The translations under genes and the position numbers were made by a program. From NCBI RefSeq assembly GCF_029855125.1, contig NZ_CP123229.1:2648501-2712500 (forward strand): a stretch of 64,000 bases of DNA, written 5' to 3'. Positions 36,849-45,350 of this stretch are shown piece by piece. This DNA comes from Methylocapsa sp. D3K7. GTDB lineage: Bacteria; Pseudomonadota; Alphaproteobacteria; Rhizobiales; Beijerinckiaceae. Position 1 is the first letter of the stretch, and the number at the start of each line of letters is the position of its first letter. The notes under the pieces were generated by a model. The model was not told where the DNA came from. It did no database searches and saw only the letters and a program-made list of their open reading frames with translations.

Positions 36849-38006
36849 GTGCTGCCGATGAGGGAGGACAAGAAACCGCCGCCACCCTTTCCGCTGACCC
36901 TTATCACGGGTTTCCTGGGCGCCGGGAAAACCAGCCTTTTGAACCGCTTGTTGCGTGATCCGTTGGCTGCGGGCACTCTCGTCCTCGTCAATGAGTTTGG
37001 CGAAATCGGCCTCGATCATCTGCTCGTCGAACGGGTCGACGGCGACATGCTTGTGATGACATCTGGCTGTTTGTGCTGCTCGATCCGTGGCGAACTCATC
37101 GCGGCCTTGGAAGATATTTTGCGGCGGCGGGACAATGGCCGCATCGCGCCATTCGACCGGGTTATTATCGAGACCACCGGCCTTGCCGATCCAGCGCCGG
37201 TGCTGCACACGATCATGACGCATCCCTATCTCGCCTTGCGGTTCCGGCTTGACGGCGTCATTACCCTTATTGACGCGGTGAATGGAAGCGACACGCTTGA
37301 AGCGCACGAGGAAGCCGTAAAGCAGGCGGCGATGGCCGACCGGCTGGTCCTGAGCAAGACGGACCTCCTAACCAATGGGGAGGGCTTGCCGGAACTACGG
37401 GCGCGTCTCGCAAGGCTTAATCCAGGCGCGATATTGCTCGATGCGGCACAAGGCCAAGCCACGCCCGAGGCCCTTCTCAATCTTGGGATTTACGACCCTG
37501 ACCAGAAACTCCCCGATGTGCGGCGCTGGCTGAACGCGGAGGCTTACCCGGCGCGGGCTGATCATGATCATCCGCCTGGCAGCCACGCACATGCTGTTCA
37601 CAGAGCGCTTGACGTCAACCGGCACGATGCCCGCATTCGCGCGTTTTGCATCCGCCACGAAGTGCCGCTATCCGCGATGGCTCTCGATCTTTTCATCGAA
37701 TTGCTGCAGGGCGCGCACGGGCCCAAACTTTTGCGGCTCAAGGGCATTGTGGCGCTGGCCGATGATCTTGCGAGGCCGCTTGTCATCCAGGGGGTGCAAC
37801 ATGTGTTTCATCCGCCGCGGCGGCTTCCAGCGTGGCCGGACGGGGATCATGCGACCCGGATCGTCTTTATTTTGCGGGATCTGGACCAAGCCTTCGTCGA
37901 TGCATTGTGGCGTGCCGTGGCGGATATCCCGTCACCCGATAGCCCGGACCGTGCGGCGCTGACCGGCAATCCTCTGGCGCCTTGCAAAGCGGGATTGCTC
38001 GATTAA
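36849..38006 (+). CDS. CobW/COG0523 family GTP-binding metallochaperone
   Basis: G3E GTPase of 385 residues thought to deliver metals such as zinc or cobalt. The P-loop is GFLGAGKTS, the metal-binding CxCC is SGCLCCSIRGEL, and the G4-type motif is LSKTDLLT. A His-rich linker (DHDHPPGSHAHAVHRALDVNRHD) precedes the C-terminal CobW domain, consistent with metal binding. The GTG start at 36849 may be replaced by ATG 36858. 18 bases after the carboxypeptidase gene; no zinc-regulated box was seen. Confidence 0.9.
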   Translation: MLPMREDKKPPPPFPLTLITGFLGAGKTSLLNRLLRDPLAAGTLVLVNEFGEIGLDHLLVERVDGDMLVMTSGCLCCSIRGELIAALEDILRRRDNGRIAPFDRVIIETTGLADPAPVLHTIMTHPYLALRFRLDGVITLIDAVNGSDTLEAHEEAVKQAAMADRLVLSKTDLLTNGEGLPELRARLARLNPGAILLDAAQGQATPEALLNLGIYDPDQKLPDVRRWLNAEAYPARADHDHPPGSHAHAVHRALDVNRHDARIRAFCIRHEVPLSAMALDLFIELLQGAHGPKLLRLKGIVALADDLARPLVIQGVQHVFHPPRRLPAWPDGDHATRIVFILRDLDQAFVDALWRAVADIPSPDSPDRAALTGNPLAPCKAGLLD

Positions 38007-38045
38007 GTCTGGATGTTATTGGAGCGCCCAAAATGAAGGGTGGGC

Positions 38046-38342
38046 ATGAATCCAAAGCAGCGGCTTGATAAATGGCTGTGGTTTGCCCGCGTGGCAAAGA
38101 CTCGCAGCCTGGCGTCCCGGCTTATAGCCGAAGGCCATGTTCGCTTGAATGCGCGACGAATTGAAACACCAGCGAAGCCGGTGGGTCCAGGTGACGTCCT
38201 GACGATCGCGCTCGAACATCGGGTGCGGGTTCTCAAAATCCTGGCTGCGGGGACCCGGAGGGAAGGATTTTCCCAGGCGGCGCTGCTTTTCGAGGACTTG
38301 AGCCCGCGTCAGGAAAACGGATGCTCAAATCATCTCATTTGA
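38046..38342 (+). CDS. S4-domain RNA-binding protein, Hsp15-like
   Basis: Small protein of 98 residues resembling heat-shock protein 15, which rescues stalled 50S subunits. S4 motif: QRLDKWLWFARVAKTRSLASRLIAEGHVRLNARRIETPAKPVGPGD. ATG 38046 was preferred over GTG 38040 because AAGGGTGGG lies just upstream. It follows the CobW gene by 39 bases and precedes fdxA, a common Rhizobiales order. Confidence 0.88.
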   Translation: MNPKQRLDKWLWFARVAKTRSLASRLIAEGHVRLNARRIETPAKPVGPGDVLTIALEHRVRVLKILAAGTRREGFSQAALLFEDLSPRQENGCSNHLI

Positions 38343-38667
38343 GGCCAAAGCTTGCTTGCTGAAATGAAGCGGCATGATTATATCCATTCGCATTGGAGAG
38401 CTGCGATGCGCTCGCGGAGCGCAGCCACGTATGTGCGGCATTTTGGCAAGGCTAAGTTTGCTGGATTGTGTGGAGCACTGCTGGTATTTGCAGGCGTGTG
38501 ATAACGCGGCCGCCAAGCGGAGTACCTTTCCCGGGTTTGGCTGTATCCCCGGGGGGACAGGTGATAATTCGTGGTTGACTGACGCCCATTTTCCTCGACC
38601 CTAGCAGCATACGAGCCGCGGGCTGGCCGCGCCGTCAAGGCGCTCCTTGCTTGCGAAGGAAACCATC
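38343..38667. other. Intergenic region upstream of fdxA
   Basis: About 325 bases. GCGCTC (38408-38413) and GAGCGC (38417-38422) form a tight hairpin with loop GCG. A 76-codon Cys-containing frame (38374-38604) has no ribosome-binding site or recognisable homology and is not called. No riboswitch recognised. Confidence 0.4.
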
Positions 38668-39006
38668 ATGACCTATGTCGTCGTCGAAAATTGTATCAAG
38701 TGCAAATATATGGATTGTGTCGAGGTTTGCCCGGTGGATTGCTTCTACGAGGGCGAGAACATGCTGGTGATCCATCCTGATGAATGTATCGACTGCGGGG
38801 TCTGCGAGCCCGAATGCCCTGCCGAGGCGATCAAGCCGGATACGGAGCCGGGGCTGGAGAAATGGCTTAAGCTTAATCTTGAACTTTCGGCATCTTGGCC
38901 AAATGTAACGGTTAAGCGGGATGCTCCTCCGGACGCCAAGGAATTTGACGGCAAGCCAGGCAAACTCGAGGCCTATTTTTCCGCCAATCCGGGCCCGGGA
39001 GACTAA
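38668..39006 (+). CDS. fdxA: Ferredoxin FdxA (seven-iron type)
   Basis: Cytoplasmic electron carrier of 112 residues with two iron-sulfur clusters. Cys patterns [18 protein letters not shown] and [12 protein letters not shown] fit the FdxA family, expected to hold one 3Fe-4S and one 4Fe-4S cluster. The C-terminal extension ([15 protein letters not shown]...) is also typical. AGGAAACC lies before the ATG at 38668. Position between the Hsp15-like gene and CarD matches other Rhizobiales. Confidence 0.96.
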   Translation: MTYVVVENCIKCKYMDCVEVCPVDCFYEGENMLVIHPDECIDCGVCEPECPAEAIKPDTEPGLEKWLKLNLELSASWPNVTVKRDAPPDAKEFDGKPGKLEAYFSANPGPGD

Positions 39007-39364
39007 GGTTAAGGTCAGGGTGAGTACCGGAATACTCGTCTTTCCGGCAGCATATCTTTTGATTTCCGTTCAATTTTGTGCGATAGTGTTCTATGGCGGC
39101 TGGCAAACAAGAAATTTGCGGCCCCTATCGTCGATGTCCCGGTTGCTGATCAAAGGCGTCCGGGCATGGGTTCTATGGCAGTGTGGAAAGTTCCTCGCTT
39201 CGTCAATCCAGCTAAGTCATAGACAGATGATCATCGTTTAGGAGCATCCCGCTTCGAGCCTTTTCAGGGCCGAATTGCAGAGTTTCCGAACGGCGGAGAG
39301 TATGCCCGCCGTCGATGAGCCGTCCCGTCTCCAAAGCGGGACAGGAAAAAGGAGCGCGCTTGTA
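39007..39364. other. Intergenic region upstream of carD
   Basis: About 360 bases. Open reading continues upstream of the chosen carD start to 39275, but nothing there resembles the protein family. I see no clear promoter, hairpin or RNA gene. Confidence 0.35.
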
Positions 39365-40945
39365 ATGGCGTCTGTCAAGAAGACTATGAAATCCTCGGAA
39401 ATTAAAAAGGCGAAAAAGCCAGGAATCCGGACCCCCAAGGTAAAAGCGTCGAAACGATTCGCGGTTTCCAAAGCCAAGAAAACGGTTACCAAGCCGGCGC
39501 TTGCCGCCAAGCCGTCCGTTGCCAAGGCCGCGTCGAAAGTTGCTGCCAAGAAGGTCGCGGGGAAGCTCGCCGCCAAGTCGCTCGTGGCGAAGGCGCTAGC
39601 GGCCAGAAAGGCTGCGGAAAAAGCGAAATTGAAAACCAAAAGGGCGTCCGCCGCACCATCCCGTGTCACCGCATCCAAGAACAAGAAGATGAACAAAAAT
39701 TTGACCAAGGAAATCAACAAGAAAAAGACGGTCGCCGCACGCCGGTCTCCGGCATCGAAGAGCCAGCCGGTGCTCCCTGCAAAACAGGTTGCCCGCGCAA
39801 CCGCCGCCAAACGGATCACGGCATCGAAACGCGTTGCGCCCTTAAAGCCTGCCGCCACGCCAAAAACTGCAGCCGTGAAGGTTTTGCGCGACGATGCCAT
39901 CAGCGCGCCAGTTACGGCGAGCAAACCCGTGGACGGCAAAACGGCTGCCGTACAGAAAGCTGCCGCCGGCAAGGAGACCGCAGCGGCATTGCTGGCGTTT
40001 AAGCAGAATGCGGCGCGCCTCTCGGAAGCCCGCAAGCGCACAGCTGCCGCCTCTCTATCGCAGCCGGCCGTCAACAACTCTTCTGACCTGTCTCTTAAAT
40101 CAAGCGAGCCGACAACGGTGACTAAGGAATCTAAGAAAGTTGCATCCATGAAAACTGTTCCCGCCACGGATACGAACTCCACACGTCCGGCGGCAAATGA
40201 GGCCGCCAGGGAGAGCCCCCGCGGTGAGAGCAAGAGCACGTTCGCGCCGCCTAATGTTTTGGCGAAGCCGCTGGTGCCCCCTGTCGCGCTGACGCCGGTC
40301 GGGAGCGATGCCTCACAAGCCAATATGGTGGAAGCAAGGCCGATGGAAAAAACCTCGACCCCCGCCTCGAAGCCGGCGAAGGCCGCCAATTCTCAACGGC
40401 CAATGTTCAAGCCTGGGGAGTTCGTGGTCTATCCAGCGCATGGCGTTGGCCAGATCGTCGTGATCGAAGAGCAGGAAGTCGCGGGCTTCAAACTTGAGCT
40501 TTATGTGATCAGCTTTATCAAGGACAAGATGGTTTTGAAGGTGCCGACGCCAAAGGCCGCGAGTGTCGGAATGCGCAAGCTCGCCGATGCCTCGGCCATC
40601 AAAGCTGCGCTCGACACCTTGGCGGGCCGGGCCCGCATCAAGAGAACCATGTGGTCGCGCCGGGCCCAGGAATATGAGGCCAAGATCAACTCCGGCGATT
40701 TGAATGCGATCGCTGAAGTGGTCCGCGATCTCTATCGCTCCGATACGCAGCCCGAGCAATCCTACTCCGAGCGGCAGCTCTACGAGGCAGCTCTCGATCG
40801 CATGACCCGCGAAATCGTTGTTGTGGAGAAGCTGACCGAGACGGAATCCTTGAAGGTGATCGAGGGACAATTGCAAAAGGGACCGCGCCGCGGCAAAGCC
40901 GAAGATATTGATCCCGATGACGCCGAGATCGAAGAAGCGGCGTAA
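39365..40945 (+). CDS. carD: CarD-family RNA polymerase-binding regulator with histone-H1-like N-terminus
   Basis: 526-residue protein. Residues 347-526 are a complete CarD (MFKPGEFVVYPAHGVGQIVVIEEQEVAGFKLELY..., then the helical DNA-binding part RTMWSRRAQEYEAKINSGDLNAIAEVVRDLY), which stabilises the open complex at promoters. The first about 210 residues are almost pure Lys/Ala/Ser/Pro-Val repeats (for example AAKKVAGKLAAKSLVAKALAAR), like the tail of histone H1 or bacterial H1-like proteins; residues 210-346 are low-complexity. ATG 39365 has AGGAG 10 bases upstream. Internal ATG 40403 could give a plain CarD. An intrinsic terminator follows. Confidence 0.88.
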   Translation: MASVKKTMKSSEIKKAKKPGIRTPKVKASKRFAVSKAKKTVTKPALAAKPSVAKAASKVAAKKVAGKLAAKSLVAKALAARKAAEKAKLKTKRASAAPSRVTASKNKKMNKNLTKEINKKKTVAARRSPASKSQPVLPAKQVARATAAKRITASKRVAPLKPAATPKTAAVKVLRDDAISAPVTASKPVDGKTAAVQKAAAGKETAAALLAFKQNAARLSEARKRTAAASLSQPAVNNSSDLSLKSSEPTTVTKESKKVASMKTVPATDTNSTRPAANEAARESPRGESKSTFAPPNVLAKPLVPPVALTPVGSDASQANMVEARPMEKTSTPASKPAKAANSQRPMFKPGEFVVYPAHGVGQIVVIEEQEVAGFKLELYVISFIKDKMVLKVPTPKAASVGMRKLADASAIKAALDTLAGRARIKRTMWSRRAQEYEAKINSGDLNAIAEVVRDLYRSDTQPEQSYSERQLYEAALDRMTREIVVVEKLTETESLKVIEGQLQKGPRRGKAEDIDPDDAEIEEAA

Positions 40946-40965
40946 ATCTGCTGCGCGGACGTTAT

Positions 40966-40994
40966 AGGCCCGGCCTTGTGCCGGGCCTTTTTTT
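40966..40994 (+). terminator. Intrinsic terminator after carD
   Basis: AGGCCCGGC (40966-40974) pairs with GCCGGGCCT (40980-40988), loop CTTGT, immediately followed by a T-run. It lies 20 bases after the carD stop. Confidence 0.92.
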
Positions 40995-41090
40995 GTCTTA
41001 GCGGCGTTTTCGTCTGCCCTAAAAAAGCCTCCGAACCGGCAAAGTCTCACACGGCAATCCAGGTTTTGGACACAAGCCGTCGCTGACCTT

Positions 41091-41118
41091 CTTGAAACGG
41101 CGCTGACTGTCTCCATAT
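41091..41118 (+). promoter_or_regulatory. Candidate heat-shock (sigma-32) promoter upstream of the DUF1150 gene
   Basis: CTTGAAA (41091-41097), a 15-base spacer and CCATAT (41113-41118) resemble the RpoH consensus (CTTGAA, then a CCCAT-type box). It lies about 185 bases upstream of the DUF1150 start with no gene in between. The rest of 40995-41302 holds nothing else I can identify. Confidence 0.5.
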
Positions 41119-41302
41119 CCGGGACACAGCGAATGTTCGTGGGATGCCGCTGAGGGTCCCGCCGTGTAGAGGAGATGTTGGAATCCGCGGGCTTTAGACG
41201 AGGCTGAAGATTGGCATCGGAAAGGGTCGCGGCACACTGCGCAACGGACGGTTCGCCACGAGGGCGGGTCTTAAGCAGATCGCTCGTTTAGGAGATGTCC
41301 AG

Positions 41303-41569
41303 ATGTTAGAAACGAACAATGCCGAATCCCGGCCCCTGTTGACGAATGAGCAGCTCGCGAGCCTTGGCGGCGGCCGCGTGGCCTATGTGAAACCGATCCG
41401 CTCCGAGGATCTTGCCCAGCTCTTCCCGGCAGCCCCGGCGGTTGCGCCTGGTCTGCAACTCTTCGCCTTGCTCGGCGCCGATGGCACCCCGATTGTGGTG
41501 ACCGATTCGCGCGATGCCGCGGTGGCCAATGCGATGCAGCAGGAACTTGAGATGGTGAGCCTTCACTAA
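41303..41569 (+). CDS. DUF1150 family protein
   Basis: 88-residue cytoplasmic protein of unknown function, typical of alphaproteobacteria. Pattern: LTNEQLASLGGGRVAYVKPIRSEDLAQLFP, then LFALLGADGTPIVVTDSRDAAVANA. In related genomes it usually follows an Hsp20 chaperone gene; here no hsp20 is present, yet a heat-shock-like promoter lies upstream. TAGGAGATG-type ribosome-binding site. Confidence 0.85.
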   Translation: MLETNNAESRPLLTNEQLASLGGGRVAYVKPIRSEDLAQLFPAAPAVAPGLQLFALLGADGTPIVVTDSRDAAVANAMQQELEMVSLH

Positions 41570-41612
41570 GCCTCAAGAAAACTCACCTGAAGCACGGGAA
41601 GCGAGGGGCCGC

Positions 41613-42077
41613 TCAAATCGCGAAATCCGCACCAGCGGTTTTTTCATCCCACAGCTTTAGATCTTCCGTGCGTCGGCAGATGTCGTCGATCGTGATGGTC
41701 TCGAGCTTATCTAGAAACACTTGACCGGCGGCCTCAACGATCGGTGCAACCACCTGCTTGACAAGCTGGCAGTGTGGCGCCTCACCGGACTCGCCTCCCG
41801 TTTCGCTGGATACGGCCCGCAGAATGGAAGCCGCAGTAATCCGGCGGCGTTCGCGCGCCAACTCATAACCGCCGCGCGGGCCGCGCACCCCTTTCAAGAT
41901 ATTGGCGTGAACAAGCTCCTGGAGCAGGGATTCGAGGCGCCGGGGCGGCAGTTCGAGCCGCGCCGCGAGTGCCTTGGCCGCGACCGGCAGGGGACGCGCG
42001 TGGATTGCGATGTCGACAACCGCGGCGAGCGCGAGCTGGCCACGGCGGGAGAGAAGTATCACTTGGGCTCCTCCCAT
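41613..42077 (-). CDS. Rrf2 family transcriptional regulator
   Basis: Winged-helix regulator of 154 residues: [66 protein letters not shown] is the Rrf2 DNA-binding region. The three-Cys iron-sulfur motif of IscR/NsrR is missing (only one Cys in PHCQ and one near the C-terminus), so it is not a typical IscR. It overlaps the end of dut by 19 bases; the start could be internal (GTG 42062). Third gene of coaBC-dut-rrf2. Confidence 0.88.
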   Translation of the reverse strand: MGGAQVILLSRRGQLALAAVVDIAIHARPLPVAAKALAARLELPPRRLESLLQELVHANILKGVRGPRGGYELARERRRITAASILRAVSSETGGESGEAPHCQLVKQVVAPIVEAAGQVFLDKLETITIDDICRRTEDLKLWDEKTAGADFAI

Positions 42078-42550
42078 CCCGTGAAGGTCCCCGTCGATCC
42101 AAATCCATTGGCGTCGCGCTGGGTCACGGTGAGCTCCGCCGTTTCGACGAGTACCGCCCTTGCGCAGGCCGCAACGACGAGTTGGGCGATCCGGGCACCC
42201 CGGACGATTTCGAAGGGCTCATCGCCGAGATTGATCAACAGCACGCCGACTTCGCCGCGATAATCGGAATCGATCGTGCCGGGCGCGTTGAGCACCGTGA
42301 CACCATGATCCCGCGCGAGCCCGGACCGTGGCCTGACCTGGGCCTCATAGTCTTGCGGAATGGCGAGCGCGATACCGGTTTGCACCAAATGCCGGCCGCC
42401 AGGTTCGAGCACGATTTTTGTGTTGAGCGGTAAGGCGGCGAGAAGATCAATTCCGGCTGCGCCCGGCGTTTGATAGGCGGGCAGGGGCAGGCCCTTGCCG
42501 TGCGGCAAGCGTTTCAGCCCGATCTTGACGGCCTCCGCGCGGGGCTTCAC
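42059..42550 (-). CDS. dut: dUTP pyrophosphatase
   Basis: Hydrolyses dUTP to dUMP, keeping uracil out of DNA. 163 residues carrying the five trimeric dUTPase motifs, including [45 protein letters not shown] and the C-terminal FGSTGTFTG. Its ATG overlaps the coaBC TGA (ATGA). Neighbourhood coaBC-dut is standard. Confidence 0.97.
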   Translation of the reverse strand: MKPRAEAVKIGLKRLPHGKGLPLPAYQTPGAAGIDLLAALPLNTKIVLEPGGRHLVQTGIALAIPQDYEAQVRPRSGLARDHGVTVLNAPGTIDSDYRGEVGVLLINLGDEPFEIVRGARIAQLVVAACARAVLVETAELTVTQRDANGFGSTGTFTGWEEPK

Positions 42551-43806
42551 TGGCCGTTGCCGCCCAGCATGCCCGCAATCTTTTCGATCAGTCTCGCGGC
42601 AACTTTTTGCTTGGTCATCAAGGGCAAATTCTCTTTGCCTTGCTTGGTCAAAAGCGACACTTTATTGCTCTCTCCCCCGAGGACGCCCGCCTCGGTCACA
42701 TCATTGGCGACGATCATATCGCAATTTTTGGCAATCAGTTTTGCTTGTGCGTTTTCTTGAAGCTTTTCACTTTCCGCCGCAAAACCCACTACGAGTGCCG
42801 GGCGGTCCTTCGAACGGCGTCCGATCGCCGCCAAAATATCTGGATTTTCGACAAGCGTCAGAGCCGGCGTTTCCTCTGGGTGTTTCTTGATTTTTGCAAG
42901 GGAGGTTTCCGCCACCCGCCAATCGGCGACGGCCGCAACGCCGATGAAAATATCGGCCGGCAGGGCCGCCTCGACTTGCGTCAACATCTCCTGTGCGGTT
43001 TCGACATGGATGGTCTTGACGCCAAACGGATCGGCCAGCGAGACCGGACCCGAAATCAAAACGACATTGGCACCGGCGGCTGCGGCTGCTGCGGCGATCG
43101 CATGGCCCTGTTTGCCAGATGAGCGGTTGGCGATATAGCGCACCGGATCGATGGGTTCATGCGTCGGCCCCGAGGTTATGACCACGCGCCGCCCTTTGAG
43201 GGATCCTGGGCCCGCCGATTCGTCAGAAAGGTCTCCAGGCAACGGAAGCCGCATATCGCCCGAGAGCAAGTGCTCGATCGCGGTAAGAATGCCGGCTGGT
43301 TCGCTCATCCGGCCCAGCCCATATTCGCCGCAAGCCATATCGCCCGATTCGGGGCCAACAAAAATCACCCCGTCTTTTTGCAAAAGTGCCACGCTGCGCT
43401 GAGTCGCCGGATGCAGCCACATCCGCACATTCATCGCGGGCGCGGCGAGGATTTTCTTATCGGTGGCGAGCAAAAGCGTTGAGGCGAGATCGCCTGCAAG
43501 GCCCTGCGCCATCTTGGCGAGAAGATCCGCGGTTGCGGGTGCTGCGACAAGCAGGTCGGCGTCGCGGGAGAGTTCGATATGGCCCATGCCGGAATCGCCA
43601 GTGAGCGCGAAAAGCTCGTCGAAAACCTCACTCCCGGTCAAGCTTTCGACGGAGAGTTTTGTCACGAATTTTTTCGCAGCCTCCGTCATCACCACCCGCA
43701 CAAAGATTCCCCGCTCGCGCAAACGGCGGATGAGTTCGAGCGTCTTATAGGCGGCGATGCCGCCGCCGATGATGAGAAGAATGCGTTTTTCCGGAAATGC
43801 GGTCAT
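42547..43806 (-). CDS. coaBC: Bifunctional phosphopantothenoylcysteine decarboxylase/synthetase
   Basis: Two consecutive steps of coenzyme A synthesis. 419 residues: the N-terminal flavoprotein CoaC ([25 protein letters not shown] with the substrate-recognition PxMNxxMW) and the C-terminal CoaB ([39 protein letters not shown]). It initiates at ATG 43806 and is translationally coupled to dut. A nested inverted repeat lies immediately upstream. Confidence 0.97.
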   Translation of the reverse strand: MTAFPEKRILLIIGGGIAAYKTLELIRRLRERGIFVRVVMTEAAKKFVTKLSVESLTGSEVFDELFALTGDSGMGHIELSRDADLLVAAPATADLLAKMAQGLAGDLASTLLLATDKKILAAPAMNVRMWLHPATQRSVALLQKDGVIFVGPESGDMACGEYGLGRMSEPAGILTAIEHLLSGDMRLPLPGDLSDESAGPGSLKGRRVVITSGPTHEPIDPVRYIANRSSGKQGHAIAAAAAAAGANVVLISGPVSLADPFGVKTIHVETAQEMLTQVEAALPADIFIGVAAVADWRVAETSLAKIKKHPEETPALTLVENPDILAAIGRRSKDRPALVVGFAAESEKLQENAQAKLIAKNCDMIVANDVTEAGVLGGESNKVSLLTKQGKENLPLMTKQKVAARLIEKIAGMLGGNGQ

Positions 43807-43808
43807 AA

Positions 43809-43860
43809 CGCTCGGTCCTCTCGCGCTTTAAAAACTGTTAGCGCCAGTTTAAACCGAGCG
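43809..43860. promoter_or_regulatory. Nested inverted repeat upstream of coaBC
   Basis: CGCTCGGT (43809-43816) pairs with ACCGAGCG (43853-43860), and inside it AAACTG (43832-43837) pairs with CAGTTT (43845-43850). Lying directly before the coaBC start, it could be a 5' leader structure or operator. Confidence 0.35.
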
Positions 43861-43942
43861 GAAGAACTTTAGCTGTCGAGCCTCAGGAAAGGCGGGGTTG
43901 CGGTTTAACCGGTCCTTGACCCATTGGGTTCCGGGACGAGGC

Positions 43943-44230
43943 TCATTGATGGTCCGGAGGAAGAATGAGATAAACGCGTTGCGCTTGGGCGGGTGTTAAA
44001 TAGAACCGCTCGCCTTCCCTATAGGCCGCATTTCCCGTAACCACTTCAAACTCGTACATGGCGGCGCATGGGTCCTGCCTCGTTTCGGCGGCCGGCACCT
44101 CTCCGAGAAAACGCACGCTCTTCGGCAAGTGGCATGTGGGAGCACCTTGCTCGCTGAAGTCCCGAACCCAGTTACTGGCCCCTTGATCCATATCCATCAT
44201 CGCCACCGTGCCTAATTCAGTTTCATGCAT
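43943..44230 (-). CDS. Hypothetical protein divergent from the HypT-like regulator
   Basis: 95 residues from ATG 44230 (MHETELGTVAMMDMDQGASNWVRDFSE...), soluble, slightly acidic, with a short C-terminal part YLTPAQAQRVYLILPPDH. GGGA lies 9 bases upstream of this start; the frame is open further, to ATGs at 44284-44296 that would overlap the opposite gene. No family recognised. Being divergent from a LysR gene, it is a candidate regulatory target. Confidence 0.55.
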   Translation of the reverse strand: MHETELGTVAMMDMDQGASNWVRDFSEQGAPTCHLPKSVRFLGEVPAAETRQDPCAAMYEFEVVTGNAAYREGERFYLTPAQAQRVYLILPPDHQ

Positions 44231-44275
44231 ATAAATCCCGCTAGCCTGCAAAATCCAATTTTCATATTCGATGAT

Positions 44276-44296
44276 ATGATGCATTTTATGCATCAT
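44276..44296. promoter_or_regulatory. Perfect palindrome overlapping the HypT-like start codon
   Basis: ATGATGCAT (44276-44284) and ATGCATCAT (44288-44296) are perfect inverted repeats around TTT. The regulator's ATG (44295-44297) falls in the right arm, so occupancy would block its own initiation and the divergent gene. A smaller repeat, CATAT/ATATG, lies at 44263-44278. Confidence 0.55.
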
Positions 44297-45122
44297 GGAA
44301 CTCCAATGGATTGATGATTTTCTTGCCTTAAGCCAGACACGGAATTTTACCCGCGCGGCGAAGGTGCGATGCACGACACAATCCGCTTATAGCCGCCGCG
44401 TGCAGAGGCTGGAGGAATGGCTCGGCGCGCCTTTGTTTTACAGGCAGTCGCGTCCCGTCAGCCTTACCCCCGCGGGAGAGGAATTTCTGACCCGTGCCCA
44501 CAGGTTACGCGAAGATATCTTCGATACCCGTCGGGCCGTATTAAGCACGTCCAGCCATTTCAAGAAAACGTTGCGCATTTACACAACCAATACGCTCGCC
44601 GCCACCTTCCTTCCGGCATGGCTGGCCGAAAGCAAATTGGAAAATTACTCGCTGATTGTCGCGTCCATCGCGGGCTGTCTCGAGGCGCTCAAGCGAAAAC
44701 ATGCCGATATGAGCTTGATCCCGCATTTCGGCAGGGAAGATATGCTACCTGGCTTCGATGTTCAGGACATTGGCGAGGATCGTCTGGTGCTTGTCTCGGC
44801 CGCAACGCAAAAACGACCGGTGTCCTGCGCCAACAATAAGCTCAGCGGCGCTGTGATGGTCTATACGCCCGGCACGGCCTATGGGATGCAAATTGCCGCG
44901 ATGTTGGATCAGCATCATATTCACATTCAGGAATCGCCGGTCTGCGAAAGCGCATCGGCGGAAGCTCTCTTCGCACAAGTGAAAGCGGGGCTGGGATCGG
45001 CATGGATTCCCGAAATCCTGTTCCGTGGCAGCAAAGTCAAAAGATGCGCGGCACCAAGCTTCTTCGATATTTCCTACAAAATCTTGCTGATTAAGCCGCC
45101 GCAAGAGCGGAATGCCGGGTAG
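44295..45122 (+). CDS. LysR-type regulator resembling HypT
   Basis: 275-residue LysR protein. The DNA-binding part ELQWIDDFLALSQTRNFTRAAKVRCTTQSAYSRRVQRLEEWLGAPLFYR has the W-x-x-DFL...RNF...A-x-SRR pattern of HypT (YjiE), the hypochlorite-responsive LysR subgroup, not that of typical LysR proteins. Several Cys/Met residues are in the sensor domain. There is no Shine-Dalgarno sequence before the ATG, which lies inside a palindrome, so it may be leaderless. 228 bases upstream of a heme peroxidase gene. Confidence 0.85.
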   Translation: MELQWIDDFLALSQTRNFTRAAKVRCTTQSAYSRRVQRLEEWLGAPLFYRQSRPVSLTPAGEEFLTRAHRLREDIFDTRRAVLSTSSHFKKTLRIYTTNTLAATFLPAWLAESKLENYSLIVASIAGCLEALKRKHADMSLIPHFGREDMLPGFDVQDIGEDRLVLVSAATQKRPVSCANNKLSGAVMVYTPGTAYGMQIAAMLDQHHIHIQESPVCESASAEALFAQVKAGLGSAWIPEILFRGSKVKRCAAPSFFDISYKILLIKPPQERNAG

Positions 45123-45251
45123 AATCTTTCCGGCGCGAAGATGAGTTCAAGCATAGGCCGAGATGCCGTTCCACCTCCATCGAATCAAAGTCTCAAAGGC
45201 GTTCATCGCTTTCACATTTTAATAAACAAATTGGCTTGGCGGACAGTACCG

Positions 45252-45307
45252 TTGACTTAGCCTTATGGTGCGATAATATGGCATGGACTAAGTTAGCAAG
45301 GCTTAGT
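45252..45307 (+). promoter_or_regulatory. Promoter-like boxes and inverted repeat upstream of the peroxidase
   Basis: TTGACT (45252-45257) and TAATAT (45274-45279) are spaced 16 bases, like a sigma-70 promoter. Just downstream, ACTAAG (45287-45292) and CTTAGT (45302-45307) form an inverted repeat with a 9-base spacer, where a repressor or activator could act. The peroxidase ATG is at 45351. Confidence 0.45.
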
Positions 45308-45350
45308 TTCAACCAAAATCATCTCGATCGTTTGTTTCCGGGGGGACACA

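Noticed and set aside
38374..38604. Cys-containing 76-codon frame upstream of fdxA
   Set aside because: No ribosome-binding site, contains a hairpin, and resembles no family; could be chance in a 325-base gap.
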